Assembly (NCBI GenBank): GCA_033296885.1
Contig: MU863943.1
Location: 62,001 to 126,000 of the forward strand
Origin: Triangularia verruculosa
Taxonomy: Eukaryota; Ascomycota; Sordariomycetes; Sordariales; Podosporaceae
Direction: 5' to 3'
DNA: 64,000 nucleotides
The notes beneath the pieces are model-generated. The model ran no database searches and was not told the origin of the DNA. It saw nothing but the letters and a program-made list of their open reading frames with translations. Below, one piece after another: positions 44,362-54,478 of the stretch. Position 1 is the stretch's first letter. The number at the start of each line of letters is the position of its first letter. Both the position numbers and the translations under genes were made by a program.

Positions 44362-45770
44362 AGGAGTAGAGGTTCAAGGTGGATTTTAGTGTAGATATTT
44401 ATGATGGGCTTGACTAATTTGCGAGATACCATTGAATGGGGATTACTTGGTGACTGGGATAGACCAGCTATTGCGTTGGGTATTCAAGTATATGGCAGAC
44501 ACAAACACCTCTGAATCTGCCCCTGAATACCCTCTGAATGGATTGTCAAATGATACATCAACACGAATCCTCTTTTTGACATGTGGAAGATTCAAATTGT
44601 GCTCTTGCTCGGTAAACTCATCAGACATCCAGTCACAACATATGATTGCAGCAGCCACATGCTCATCTTCCTTTCAACAGCGGTGGCGTAATTTAAACAT
44701 GAGTCCACACTCCAATTACACTTCATATAAATCAATCATCTGATGGAAATTCCCATTCACTTTTCCATTTCCACAATAGCAATTGTGGGCTTGAGAAATT
44801 GCCCAAATGTGAATCCCACATTCACTTGGGTATGGCTGGACTTGGAATCATGGGTAGTGCCTGAATGCCAACAATACAGGGCCAGACGGTCGCTGGGTGG
44901 GCCGTGCGCTGCCGCTAACAGCCGCTTACTACCACTGTGTGAATGTGAGCGCAGATAGCCAATGCACGGCCAGCGAGAAACACAGCACACCCCGGACCGC
45001 AGGCGTCACCACTCCGGGCTCTTATTTTCCGCTCGTCAGCCTCATCTGGACTCCTCCGAAGAAACAATTGCCAACTGAGTTGGGCCAGCGTGTGTATTGG
45101 GTTGAATAATATCAAGAACTCGCGGTATTGTCGTATCAATTCCTCGGCCTATTCAGGTACCATCCGTTACCCCCGCCGTCCAGGGTGCTCCAGCAGATCC
45201 AGCTCGCCTTGCCTGCAGCCAGCCCAACCCCCCTCCATTACTGCCAACGCAGACCCCCGCCAGATCCAGTTTTGGCACCGTGCACCTGCCAGGACCTATT
45301 TTCTTCTGCTGGCGACCATTCTTCCGAAATTTGATCTCGTTCGACCGACTTTTGGTTCAGCTCAAGCATTCCCCTCTTCTACTCTCTACTCGCACACCTT
45401 CACTCGGCGACCCGCTTCTCTCTGTTGTTGACAAAGCTATTCTTCCTCGGCGACTGCTCGACTCCGACCACGACAACAAACACTGGGTTTTACCCCTCGA
45501 CAACCGACCGCTTTCTCGACTCCCACCCCCGCCACGTCCAGGCCTTACGATAGCGCCACCGCTTTCAACACAGGCAAGGCACTCGTTAGACAGCAATAGA
45601 CAGGATCAAACCAATTTAGCAAGAGTCGGACTAGAGACCCTAGGGCGACACCCTCCCGACCCTCCCGATCACCATCGTGCGGGGTTCATAGCCATAGCAA
45701 CCACCAAGTGACAGCTCCGGATTTCGGGGGCTTTTTAAGTCGTGGTCACAATCAACTCCTTACCGCAAAC
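44362..45770. other. Intergenic, 5' flank and leader of the DUF7918-like gene
   Basis: About 1.4 kb. The left part is AT-richer and includes an imperfect hairpin at 44802-44830 (GTGAAT/ATTCAC inside CCCAA/TTGGG). The right part (45150-45700) is C-rich and looks like a promoter and leader. An in-frame GTG at 45708 extends the downstream frame but is not a credible start. Confidence 0.5.
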
Positions 45771-47692
45771 ATGCCCTGCTACAAGGGCATCGCCGTGAGC
45801 ATCCACGCCAATGGTGCTCCGGTACCCGAATATGGCATCCAAAAACAGTCCCGTCTGTCACGAATCAACACCTACATCCCAGTGCCTCAGCCGCAGGTCA
45901 ACCCCGAGAACAACAAGCCCGAGTCGGCAAAGTTCGCCATCTCCATTACCCTACTGACTCCGGGACTCGCGATACCTTACTCTACACCGAGAGCTACTGA
46001 AAGCAACCCGTACCCGAAGCCCCAGTTTGTCGGCGCCCTTCCCTCAAGCACTGGCGAGCGGGGCAAGTACCATGGTCTCGTGGCTCCCTACATTCCTATG
46101 ACACAGAGCGAAAATGAGACAATCGCTGCGTATATATATTTTGATGGTCGTGCCAAGGAGGAGGTCGCTACGCTCCTCCGCCCAGGCGAGGAAACCTGGG
46201 TGAACAGCAGATGGGTTCAAGTTCCTGATTCAGAAGGCGGCGGGCTTGCTGAACGGGAGTTTTTGTTCCGTGAGGTTGGCCTTGAGCGCTGGCTAAACGG
46301 TCTTGACCTTAAGGGGCACGATGCCGCTGAGAAGCTGGAGCGCAGAAGGCAGAAGTTTGAGAAGCGCAGAAGACGCCAAAGGAAGCTCGAAGAGGAGGCC
46401 GGTTCTTCCAGCCATGGTACTCGCGGTGGTGCACTTCGCTATGGTGCTGATGAGAAAGCGCCGCTTGAGGCTGTTGACGACTCTCTTTCGTCTAGTGATT
46501 CAGAGGATGAGCCGCCTGAGGCTACGGGTCAGATCAAGGTGGCTATGTTCAGAGTGATTGCCTCTGGAGAGATCAAGAAGGGAGAGTATTCGCCTCAATT
46601 TGATGCCCACGACGATTCAGAAGAGGAGGGCAAGGGCAACAACAATGGTGTCGATGCCGACGTTGAGCATACGACCAGTTTCGCCAAGCCCAAGACACTT
46701 GATCCGAAGACTATCAGCACTCAGACGGTTACGGGGATTGACGGACCGGATAAGCCTTTTGCTGTCTTTACCTTCTTCTACCGAGGCGAACGTAAGATAT
46801 TTTGAATTTACGATTTGCTAGGGTGATGCTAACCTTGTACTAGGCCAACTACAAAAAATGGGAGTTCTCGCTCCTCCCAAGCCGCAGGTCACCTCACCAA
46901 ACCTGAAAAGACGTTCTGGGCAACTCGATTTCTCCGGCCTCGGCCCTCTCAAGACAAGCGGCACCGTGGGCTTCTCTGCGTTCCGCGACAGAGATTCACA
47001 ACCGACCAGACACAAGAAGTCGAGGACAAAGAGCAATGGCGGCATGAGCATAGACATCGACAGTGATGATGATGATGACGACGACGACTTGAGTGAGCAA
47101 ATTCTGGGGAAGATGGAGGACGTTGACACCAAGTACGACAAGTCAAAGTTGGGCCCAGAGGATGCCAAATTTTCCGGAGAGCTGGCGGACGGTGTAAACA
47201 GAATCAGGGCATGTCTCACCCACGCTTTGCCTGTTTCTTGAGCACTACTAACCTAATCCATGTGAACAGCTCAAGAGAGCGCACTCAGCCGACCCAGACG
47301 CTGCTTCAAGCCCAAGCAAATCACCCAACACTGGAGCGGCCACTCCTCCAGATGGGGTGGGGGTTGCCTCTGCCGCTGGCAGCATGCCGACTGGACTGGC
47401 GGGTATGTTTGGGAAGAGCTTGCCAGACGACACTAACATTATCGGGAGCCCCATGAAGAAGGCTAGACCTAGTATTGGTGATGTCGGAGAGTTAAAAGGG
47501 GGGCTTGGAGGAGGAGGTGGGATTGGAGGAGGGAGTCCAGGGACAACGAGCGGACCGGCTTTCACGTCGGCGCTCGGTGATATACTCGCCAAGGCTGAGG
47601 CTGCTCAGGCAAATAAGGATCAAGCGGGGAATTCTTCGGGGCAGGTAGGAGCGCCACCGCCGATGTTGATGGAGGAGGAGGAGGAGCTTTGA
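45771..47692 (+). CDS. DUF7918-like fungal protein
   Basis: Predicted 602 aa from exons 45771-46791, 46844-47208 and 47270-47692. Intron 1 (52 nt) is GTAAGA to CTAG with branch GCTAAC. Intron 2 (61 nt) appears to start with GC (GCATGT) and has a perfect CTAAC branch; it joins GVNRIR to LKRAHSADPD. An alternative GT donor at 47194 would delete five residues. The first 330 residues form the recognisable domain: a fungal module beginning MPCYKGIAVSIHANGAPVPEYG, with IAAYIYFDG and a C-terminal FAVFTFFYRG. I know it as DUF7918, from memory. A basic helix (LERRRQKFEKRRRRQRKL) interrupts the domain and may be a nuclear signal. The rest is disordered, with an Asp run and a Gly-rich patch. Function unknown. 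Confidence 0.87.
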
Positions 47693-48240
47693 GGAGATGT
47701 GGATGATGATGATGGGTGTGGGATTGTAGGGGGTAGTGTATGTTTTTGCTTTTTGGGGGGGAGGGGACAAGGGAGAGAATTATCAAGTCAAAGGCGATAA
47801 ACAAAGCGGATTTTTTTTTCGATCCAATTCTGTATTGTGAATATTTGGGTGAGTTGGTGGGTTTGGTGCTAGTAGGAAAAGGGCTGGTAACGGTTGTGCT
47901 TGTGGTGGTGATGGGGTTATACTCTGAGGTTGAGCGGCGGGACGGTTTGTTCTGCTGTTCTTGGTTTGTTTTCATGCCGGCGAAGTGGGGATCAAGTAGG
48001 GGAGGAGGAGGTGGTGGTGGTTGAGGCTGGGTTGGTTTGGTTGGGGTGAGGGAGATGGGGAGGGGAGGGTGGTGATTTAGATGAAACGATGGCTTGGCTT
48101 TTGAGGGGGGAAGGGGTAAGGATGTTTGCAGTGTTTTTTGATGGGGGGAGGGTTGGGATGGGGAGGTATGCATAGCGGTTCTTGGGGTTTTGGGGGGTTA
48201 GGGGGAGTTGGGATTGGTAAGGGGTGTGTAGAGTATTTGG

Positions 48241-48269
48241 TGTGTGTGTCTGTGTGTGTGTGTGTGTGT
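48241..48269. repeat. TG dinucleotide microsatellite
   Basis: About 14 TG units with one C interruption, in a non-coding stretch. Confidence 0.9.
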
Positions 48270-48484
48270 AAAAAAAATTAAGAGTTGAATATTTATTTGT
48301 GGTCTTATTATGTGGTAGGTGAACTGTGATGTTGGGTGGTGGGATGTTGGAGGTGTTTTGAAGTTCTATGTTTTCGATCTCCCACGGATTGATCTTTTCT
48401 TTCTGAGGCTGTCAGGCAGTAGGTGTTCCTTCTTTGGACTGTTATCACCTTCCTCGGGCTGTTGTCCCCCAGCGGATTTGTCCG

Positions 48485-48519
<35 letters not shown>
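48485..48519. repeat. TTG trinucleotide microsatellite
   Basis: About 11 TTG units. The antisense frame reads as poly-Asn, which is an artefact of the repeat. Confidence 0.9.
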
Positions 48520-49235
48520 CCTTCTTTGAATCGCGGTTCTCGAGCTTTTGTCATCTTTCTTCTTGTCTAAGAGTGGTTGACTACGCTCGTTCTTCCCAAG
48601 CCGGGAGAACAATGGAATATTGTAAGTGCTCAGGCAGCGTTGTCGAGGAAGATGTGGTGGTAGGCTGGGACTTGCTGGTTGATTGAGTGCTCGAGGCTAA
48701 TGCTAGACAATGTTGTGATATGCCTGGATTTCACCGTTGTCTTCGCTGGTTGGATGATGGCGGTGCTGTACCGTTATCGTAAGGTGAGGCAATACCGACA
48801 GGCCTATGTAAAAGGTTGGGAATGGGGTTCGAGTAAAAGTTATAGCCTGCGTTCAGAAGTACTGTCTTGGTTTACTTTGTGGCTGCCATGGTCTCGTCGA
48901 GAGGCGATTGGGGGTTGGGATAATAGGGTAACTGGGGGTTGGAAGATCGACGATGAGCTGGTGAAGCTTTGAGCCACTGGTTGGGGGTGACAATGATCCG
49001 GAGAATATGCGTGTTTGGCCATGGAGATGGCCCTTTACGACTTCATGTCGACTATGCCAGTTCGCCGACCCAGGTGGACTTTGGTTGGTTTGACTCGCTA
49101 ATTCGGCAAGGTCCAAATTTTGAAAGACAACGTCACGACGACAGAAATATTGAGCGATATACTGATGAGAAACGTAGGTCTATTATTATCCATTGTGTTA
49201 CTCAGGTTGAGAGCAACGAGCACCTTGCCCAACTA

Positions 49236-49257
49236 CCAAGCCAAGCCAAGCCAAGCC
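49236..49257. repeat. CCAAG pentanucleotide repeat
   Basis: Four full units plus a partial fifth, in non-coding DNA. Confidence 0.85.
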
Positions 49258-50180
49258 ATCCAGCAGCCAAGTAAAAAAGTTCCAAAACGCTGTGATGAAG
49301 CCCAAGATAACAAGCAGGTGATCAATCCGACTGCCTTGAATCAAGGCTGACTGAATGTCCACCCTACGCGAATGAAGGTTTCACAAGCTGATGAATGGCC
49401 GGGCCCAACGTGGGTTGATTGTTGGGCAGGCGACTTCTTTCCCTCAAAAACCAAATGCCCAACTCTTTTCTCTCTGCCCTGCTGACGTCCTGATTCCAAG
49501 CCAGTTGGTATCCAATGTCGAAGTATCTGCGTATCTATTCGTCCAATTTGTTAGCGCTAATGTTTCTTGATTTTTCAAGGAGATTGCGAGAACAATGAAG
49601 TGTTTGGTGAAGATATGTCAGACTGTTGAGCTTGATAATTTGATTTTTAATCAACATGATTTATTCTGTTGGCCGTTCTTAAGAGCAGATTTTGTCATCA
49701 TGATAATTGGGTGGGAAAGAAAAGAAAATGGGGGGTGTGTGTCTTACCATTCAAATGCAGGTTGCGTGAAGAAAGGAAGAGGAAGTTTGGGGGAGATAAA
49801 TTTTGGAGGTGAATTGTTTTATAGCCAATGGAAAGGTGTGGATTGGCGGACTGGGGACCCGGGAGCTTAATTTTTTTTTGGGTGGGCAGGGTGGGTGCCT
49901 GATCGATCAGGCAGGGAGCGAAGTGAAGTGAGGAGTGACACAAGGTAACGAAAGTGGGGTTGAATCTTTTGGGCTGCGGCGGGCGGTGGGACTGGGCTAT
50001 GGTGCGGTTGCCAGGCGGGTGGTGCCTGGGGTAGAGTTCGAAAGTGATCTTCTGATATCTCTCCTCTCCTTCTCCTTCCCCTCCTTCGCGAACTGTTGTT
50101 ATTTTTTTTTCGACCGACCGAGACAAACGGAATTACGGAGTTTATTTGACCGCTGCGAAGCAAAAAGATAAATCGGCAAG

Positions 50181-51038
50181 ATGGCTTGTAAGTTTTTTCT
50201 GCAAAAGATGTTTGTGTGCGCAGCGCAAAAGGGGGGGGGCTGCTGGAGGGAGGGGTTGGGAAAATGGAGATGGGCTGGATTACCCCGCCATGGGTGGTTT
50301 GTGAGAGAGGGCGAGTGTCTGTGATGATGGCTTGTTGTTTGCGCGCGCGCAAGGGTTTGGGAAGGATTATTGGAGCTGAAGCTGACATTATGGCAAATAA
50401 GTCGACTTCCAGGGAATTGCGAGTGAGTTTACCACCATGACGACGGCACGATCGCGAGAAGGAGAAAGCTAATTGCGCGTTTTCCCGTTTACAGCGCAGT
50501 TCGTCACGCACTATTACACCACCTTTGATTCCGACCGCAAGGGCCTGGCTGGTCTCTACGTATGTCTATTGAGAGAGCGAGGAAGATGCGATGGAGTGGG
50601 AGGTGATGGTGTGGCTAATATGAGAACAGAGAGAGAACTCCATGTTGACTTTCGAGTCTTCGCAATCGCTTGGTGCCGCTAACATTGCTGAGAAGCTTGT
50701 CGTAAGGATTATTCTTATCATGGGAGATATGATGGACGATGAGGTGTCTAATGAGGTGTGATAACAGGGCCTCCCATTCCAGAAGGTTCAGCACCAGCAC
50801 GATACCGTTGATGCCCAGCCTACTGCTACCGGCGGTATCGTCATTCTCGTCACCGGCAAGCTTGTGGTAGGTTTTGACAGCACTTTCAGCGGAGATATGG
50901 TCAGGGCTGATATGATTGCGCAAACAGGTCGACGACAGCCCCAACCCCCTTACTTTCTCCCAGGCTTTCCAGCTGTGCCAGGATCCCCAGGGCCAGTGGT
51001 TCGTCTTCAACGACATCTTCAAGCTCATCTACGGTTAA
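50181..51038 (+). CDS. NTF2: Nuclear transport factor 2
   Basis: Carries Ran-GDP back into the nucleus. Predicted 124 aa from six exons: 50181-50187 (7 nt), 50402-50422 (21 nt), 50495-50559, 50630-50701, 50768-50866 and 50928-51038. The protein begins MAFDFQGIATQFVTHYYTTF and continues with DSDRKGLAGLYRENSMLTFE, LPFQKVQHQHDTVDAQPT, then SQAFQLCQDPQGQWFVFNDI and FKLIYG. It aligns along its full length with yeast Ntf2 (125 aa). The 21-nt exon supplies FDFQGIA, which matches the LDFNTLA helix start of yeast; without it the frame is kept but the helix is lost. Its flanks are strong (GCTGAC branch, GTGAGT donor). Intron 1 is 214 nt, the others 61-72 nt. Confidence 0.95.
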
Positions 51039-52291
51039 ACAAGTCGAAGGAAGCCTGAGGGAGGGAAAGAGACATCTTTTAGACGGAGCCGTAAGGGATA
51101 TCAATAGCCAAATACCAACCCAAAAAATGCATGACGATCCAGACAAAGTAGGCGGCGGCATCTGAATGTTCGATGCGGGGTGCGGCGTTTGGAGATGGAC
51201 TGACTGAGGGGAAAGAGGGAGGGGCGGGGGCTTTTGTTTTCGTTTTTTTTTTCGCCAGCATTTCGCAGCAGCAGCTAGTAGCTCTACGCCTTGGGGTTAA
51301 TAAACCTTTTTCATGAATGGCATAGAAGAGACAGACAGTTTGAGTGGATATTGATGGTGAAATGCCGCGTAACTTTTAAGCCTCATGGTCAGGTTGAGGT
51401 ACGTCAGCAGGGGGCTTCGGAAATCGGGTGCCTGTTTGGCGGCCCGTACATTTAAAGCTCGCCCATCGGTCTCAGGCAGGTCTACAAAGGGATGTTGGCT
51501 GGCTTGTCAGGGCCACATTCCTCAGAGATATCTTGGGTTTAAATACCAAACGACCATACCAAACACATACCTGTCCATCTTTAACTCCCCGCTGAAGAAG
51601 AAGCTCCCTCCGTCTCCGGTCTCAAGAGAAGCAAAGCGTCGCCGACCCCTGTCAACTTTGCTTGTCACCAGTGTTACAGCCACAGGTTACCCAATCAGCG
51701 CCTACGAAACCTAACTGAAGACCCCACTTTTTGGGCCTTGTACGTACCGGGAATCCGAAAAGACCAACGGTGCGCGGCGGGCGTCAGTGCTTTCGCTTCA
51801 GGAAAGTAAGGTGCTTGTTACGTACGACGACAGCTCTTTTAACTTTGGACTGCTCAACTTCTCTGCTAGACAGACAAAGAGCATTTTACTGCAACGCAAC
51901 GACGTCTACCGCGATTAACGAGCCACGTTTTATTTTCCGCACCATTGAGATTTGGATTGAGAAGGGCGCAACATTGGGAATCGGTTGATCGTCGTCATCG
52001 TTTGAGAGGGAGAGAGTTGTCGCAACACGATCCACCGACCGCCAGAGGGATAATAGGGATAGCTAGCTATCTCCGAAGGAAAAACGACAAGACGAGGCAG
52101 GTTACGCAGAGCTTAAGAGGTTTTTGCGCGCGAAAGAAGGGATAGTCGGAAGAGTCGGGAATCGCTACAGCAAAAGCTATCCAGCTAGCTACATCCATCG
52201 AGCTCGAAGCACCACACCACCATTACACCGCGAAGAAGCACCACTCCCATCAACATATTACACACCACCCAACGGGTGAGCCACCGACAAA
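51039..52291. other. Intergenic, NTF2 3' UTR and TVP18 promoter/leader
   Basis: No gene supported. The TVP18 leader includes a 14-bp perfect palindrome, GATAGCTAGCTATC, near 52058-52071, with AGCTAGCTA recurring near 52186. Confidence 0.5.
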
Positions 52292-52827
52292 ATGACTCTA
52301 AAAGAAGAATTCCAAACCCGCAACTTCAGTCAGTCCCCCCTCTTCCCCCTCCCCCATTTCCCCTCCCCCCTTAACCACCCCAACTAACTCTGTGCCCCAT
52401 AGGCATCTACGGCCAATGGCTAGGCATCCTCTCCATGATCCTCTGCTTTGCCCTCGGGCTCTCCAACATTATTTCCAGCATCTTCTCCCTCAACATCATC
52501 ATCATCGCCTTCTCCGTCGTCGCCATGGTTTTTTCTTTCGTCATCCTCTTCGTCGAAGTCCCGCTCCTCCTCCGGATCTGTCCCACTTCGTCCTCGTTCG
52601 ACGCAGCGATCAGGAAGATCTCGACAAACTACATGCGCGCGGGGGCGTACGGGGTCATGGCGCTGGTGCTTTGGCTGAGTTGCATTAGCGCGAGGACGAG
52701 CTTGATTGCGGCGGCGGTTTTTTTGACGCTGACGGGGATGTGCTATGGGCTGGCGGGGGCGAAGGGGCAGGCGTTTGTGGGAAGTAAGACGCTGGGGGGG
52801 GCGGGGGTTGCGCAGATGATTGTATGA
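52292..52827 (+). CDS. TVP18: Golgi membrane protein Tvp18
   Basis: A small four-helix Golgi membrane protein of the yeast Tvp23/Tvp18/Tvp15 vesicle set. Predicted 153 aa from exon 1 (52292-52328) and exon 2 (52403-52827). The 74-nt intron has donor GTCAGT, branch CTAAC and acceptor CATAG, and completes the Ser of NFSIYGQWLGILSMI. Hydrophobic segments are near residues 19-38, 41-60, 88-106 and 108-127. The family stretch FVEVPLLLRICPTSSSFDA is intact. The C-terminus GAKGQAFVGSKTLGGAGVA is typical. Length matches the family. Codon choice changes from C-ending to G-ending near 52600, and a G-rich tandem repeat begins six bases after the stop. Confidence 0.93.
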
Positions 52828-52832
52828 GGATT

Positions 52833-52877
52833 GGACGGGGGAAAGGGGGACGGGGGAAAGGGGGACGGGGGGAGGGG
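52833..52877 (+). repeat. Three tandem 15-nt G-rich units just 3' of TVP18
   Basis: Units of the form GGACGGGGGAAAGGG, two exact and one degenerate. The G runs could form a G-quadruplex in the TVP18 3' UTR on the sense strand. Confidence 0.8.
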
Positions 52878-53604
52878 AGAAGGGGGGGGAAGGCTGGCTA
52901 TGCTAGATTCAACATGGTTATTAGATAGATGAGGTTGGATGGTTAGTGAGGATGAGAAGGAGGAGAGGAGGGCATGTCAAAGTGATGTGGTGGAGAAGAA
53001 GAAGCCAGTCTAAAGTCCTTTTTTATATTGTTATTGCTGCTTGTTAACCCGTACTGGTTAGTTTCACTGGAAGAGAGGGCAGAGAAACCCAATCCTTCAA
53101 TACGGGTACTGTCTTTACTTTTGCAAGGCAAGGAAAAGAGGGCGAGTTGGGGATATATGGTGTTACTGGCGCTGGTTTTCTTCAGTTCTCGGGTTGCGTT
53201 GTTTGTACTGTTAGCTTATCGATGCTAGGTGCTTTTAGGGTAATGAAAAAGTTCATTACTTTCAACGTGTTGGTGTTTTGGTGATGTGTTTCGATTTTAT
53301 TAGGTGCAATCTACACGCCAGTCTCTCCCATTATTCTTCTTTTCCGTCTGTTCATCATTTGGCAAAATAGAGAGGGAATTCAGGCCGTTTTAGGAGGACA
53401 ATTACGTCTCGATGTATTGCGGTCTATTCTCCTGTCTGTGTTGGGGAAAGGCAGTGTGCATAGAGATAGAGTAAGGTGGCATGGGTCCGGCAGGAGGGAG
53501 ACTAGGTAGGTAATCAACGACATTGGAGGAGTGTGGTAAAAAAGCAAAAGAGAAAAGAGGAGAAAGGAGAAAGGGGGAGTGGTGAGGAAGTAAATAAAAA
53601 ACAG

Positions 53605-53735
53605 ATTTCCCACCACCGGGAACTGAACCCGGGACTCCAGGGAGTGTTTTCAAACACTTGGGATGGTTTGGTTTCTCGGGGTAAAATCTTGAAATACCTA
53701 GCATGGGATGCTAACCACTGCACCACCATATGGGA
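53605..53735 (-). tRNA. tRNA-like sequence, probably degenerate or with an internal insertion
   Basis: On the minus strand a good box A (TGGTGCAGTGG, 53725-53715) with D stem GTGC/GCAT is followed, about 85 nt later, by a T arm CCGGG-TTCAGTT-CCCGG containing box B (GGTTCAGTTCC, 53629-53619). The normally invariant A58 of box B is G. A partial acceptor stem TCCCAT/GTGGGA can be drawn, but it leaves unpaired or extra bases, and no anticodon stem pairs cleanly. The 5' end resembles tRNA-Glu (TCCCATATGGT). It could be a decayed intron-containing tRNA gene or a tRNA-derived repeat. I cannot name an anticodon. Confidence 0.35.
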
Positions 53736-54478
53736 CTCATCGCTTATCCTCCTCGTTTGATGGATGAACGTGGGAGGAGAGGAGGTGGTGTGTCTATGCT
53801 TGTCAAGGGGAGAGGCAAGGTGCTGGCAGGACGGACGATCGAAGGGGGGAAGGAGGTGTGGGAGCAGGCAGTACGGACTCGGATCGGGTCATGATGAGAA
53901 GCGTGGGGCCGAGTAGACCGGGCATAACAAGAGTCGAGAATATGGGCTGGTGGGGGCTGGTTGAATATGATGGTCGAAGACGTCCCTTCTAAGTGGACGG
54001 TGGGTGGTAGGGTTGAAGGGAAGAGCGGCTAGTACACAATCTGTCTCTTGTATGGACATATGGGGAGTTTGGCGGACTTGTCCTGTGTGCTGTCGACCCA
54101 AGGGGGCCGGGCCCGTCTTGCTCAGTACTTTGAGAGAGCTCATGAAATACCTTATATCACATCTCACCCACCCCCCACACTGCCCATCATAAGCAACTCA
54201 CATACACCTCACCACCCCCACACAACCTTCAACGAACAAAAGTTTTATACCTCAGAAAAGAACGAATCATCTTTGTATTAAAATCAACTTTTACACCATC
54301 CCTCCTACTTCACCATGGTCAACGACCGTATTCTTCACACATAACACCTCAGTAACAACCGCTAAAGCTCATCACAAAATCCAAAACAGAAGCAACAAAC
54401 GAGTGACTTCAATAACTCTCAAAAGAAAAAGTCATCATCATCACCACCTGTCTGATATATCCACCCCCAGAAAAACAA
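53736..54478. other. Intergenic, 3' side of AIM21
   Basis: No gene supported. The last 300 bp are A/C-rich on the + strand and probably form the AIM21 3' UTR. Confidence 0.5.

Larger units (their letters stand above)
47693..50180. other. Long intergenic region rich in simple repeats
   Basis: About 2.5 kb without a supported gene. The first 500 bp are G-rich on the + strand. Microsatellites are listed separately. A frame at 48679-48972 (97 codons) has some hydrophobic character but no family resemblance. The right end holds the NTF2 promoter. Confidence 0.5.

Noticed and set aside
48366..48554. Poly-Asn minus-strand frame
   Set aside because: Produced by the TTG microsatellite; no further coding evidence.
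48915..48932. Sequence matching 15 of 18 bases of the I-SceI homing site
   Set aside because: Three mismatches, no homing-endonuclease gene and no intron homing context; most likely coincidence.
48679..48972. 97-codon frame with a hydrophobic segment
   Set aside because: Isolated, no family resemblance, in a repeat-rich intergenic region.
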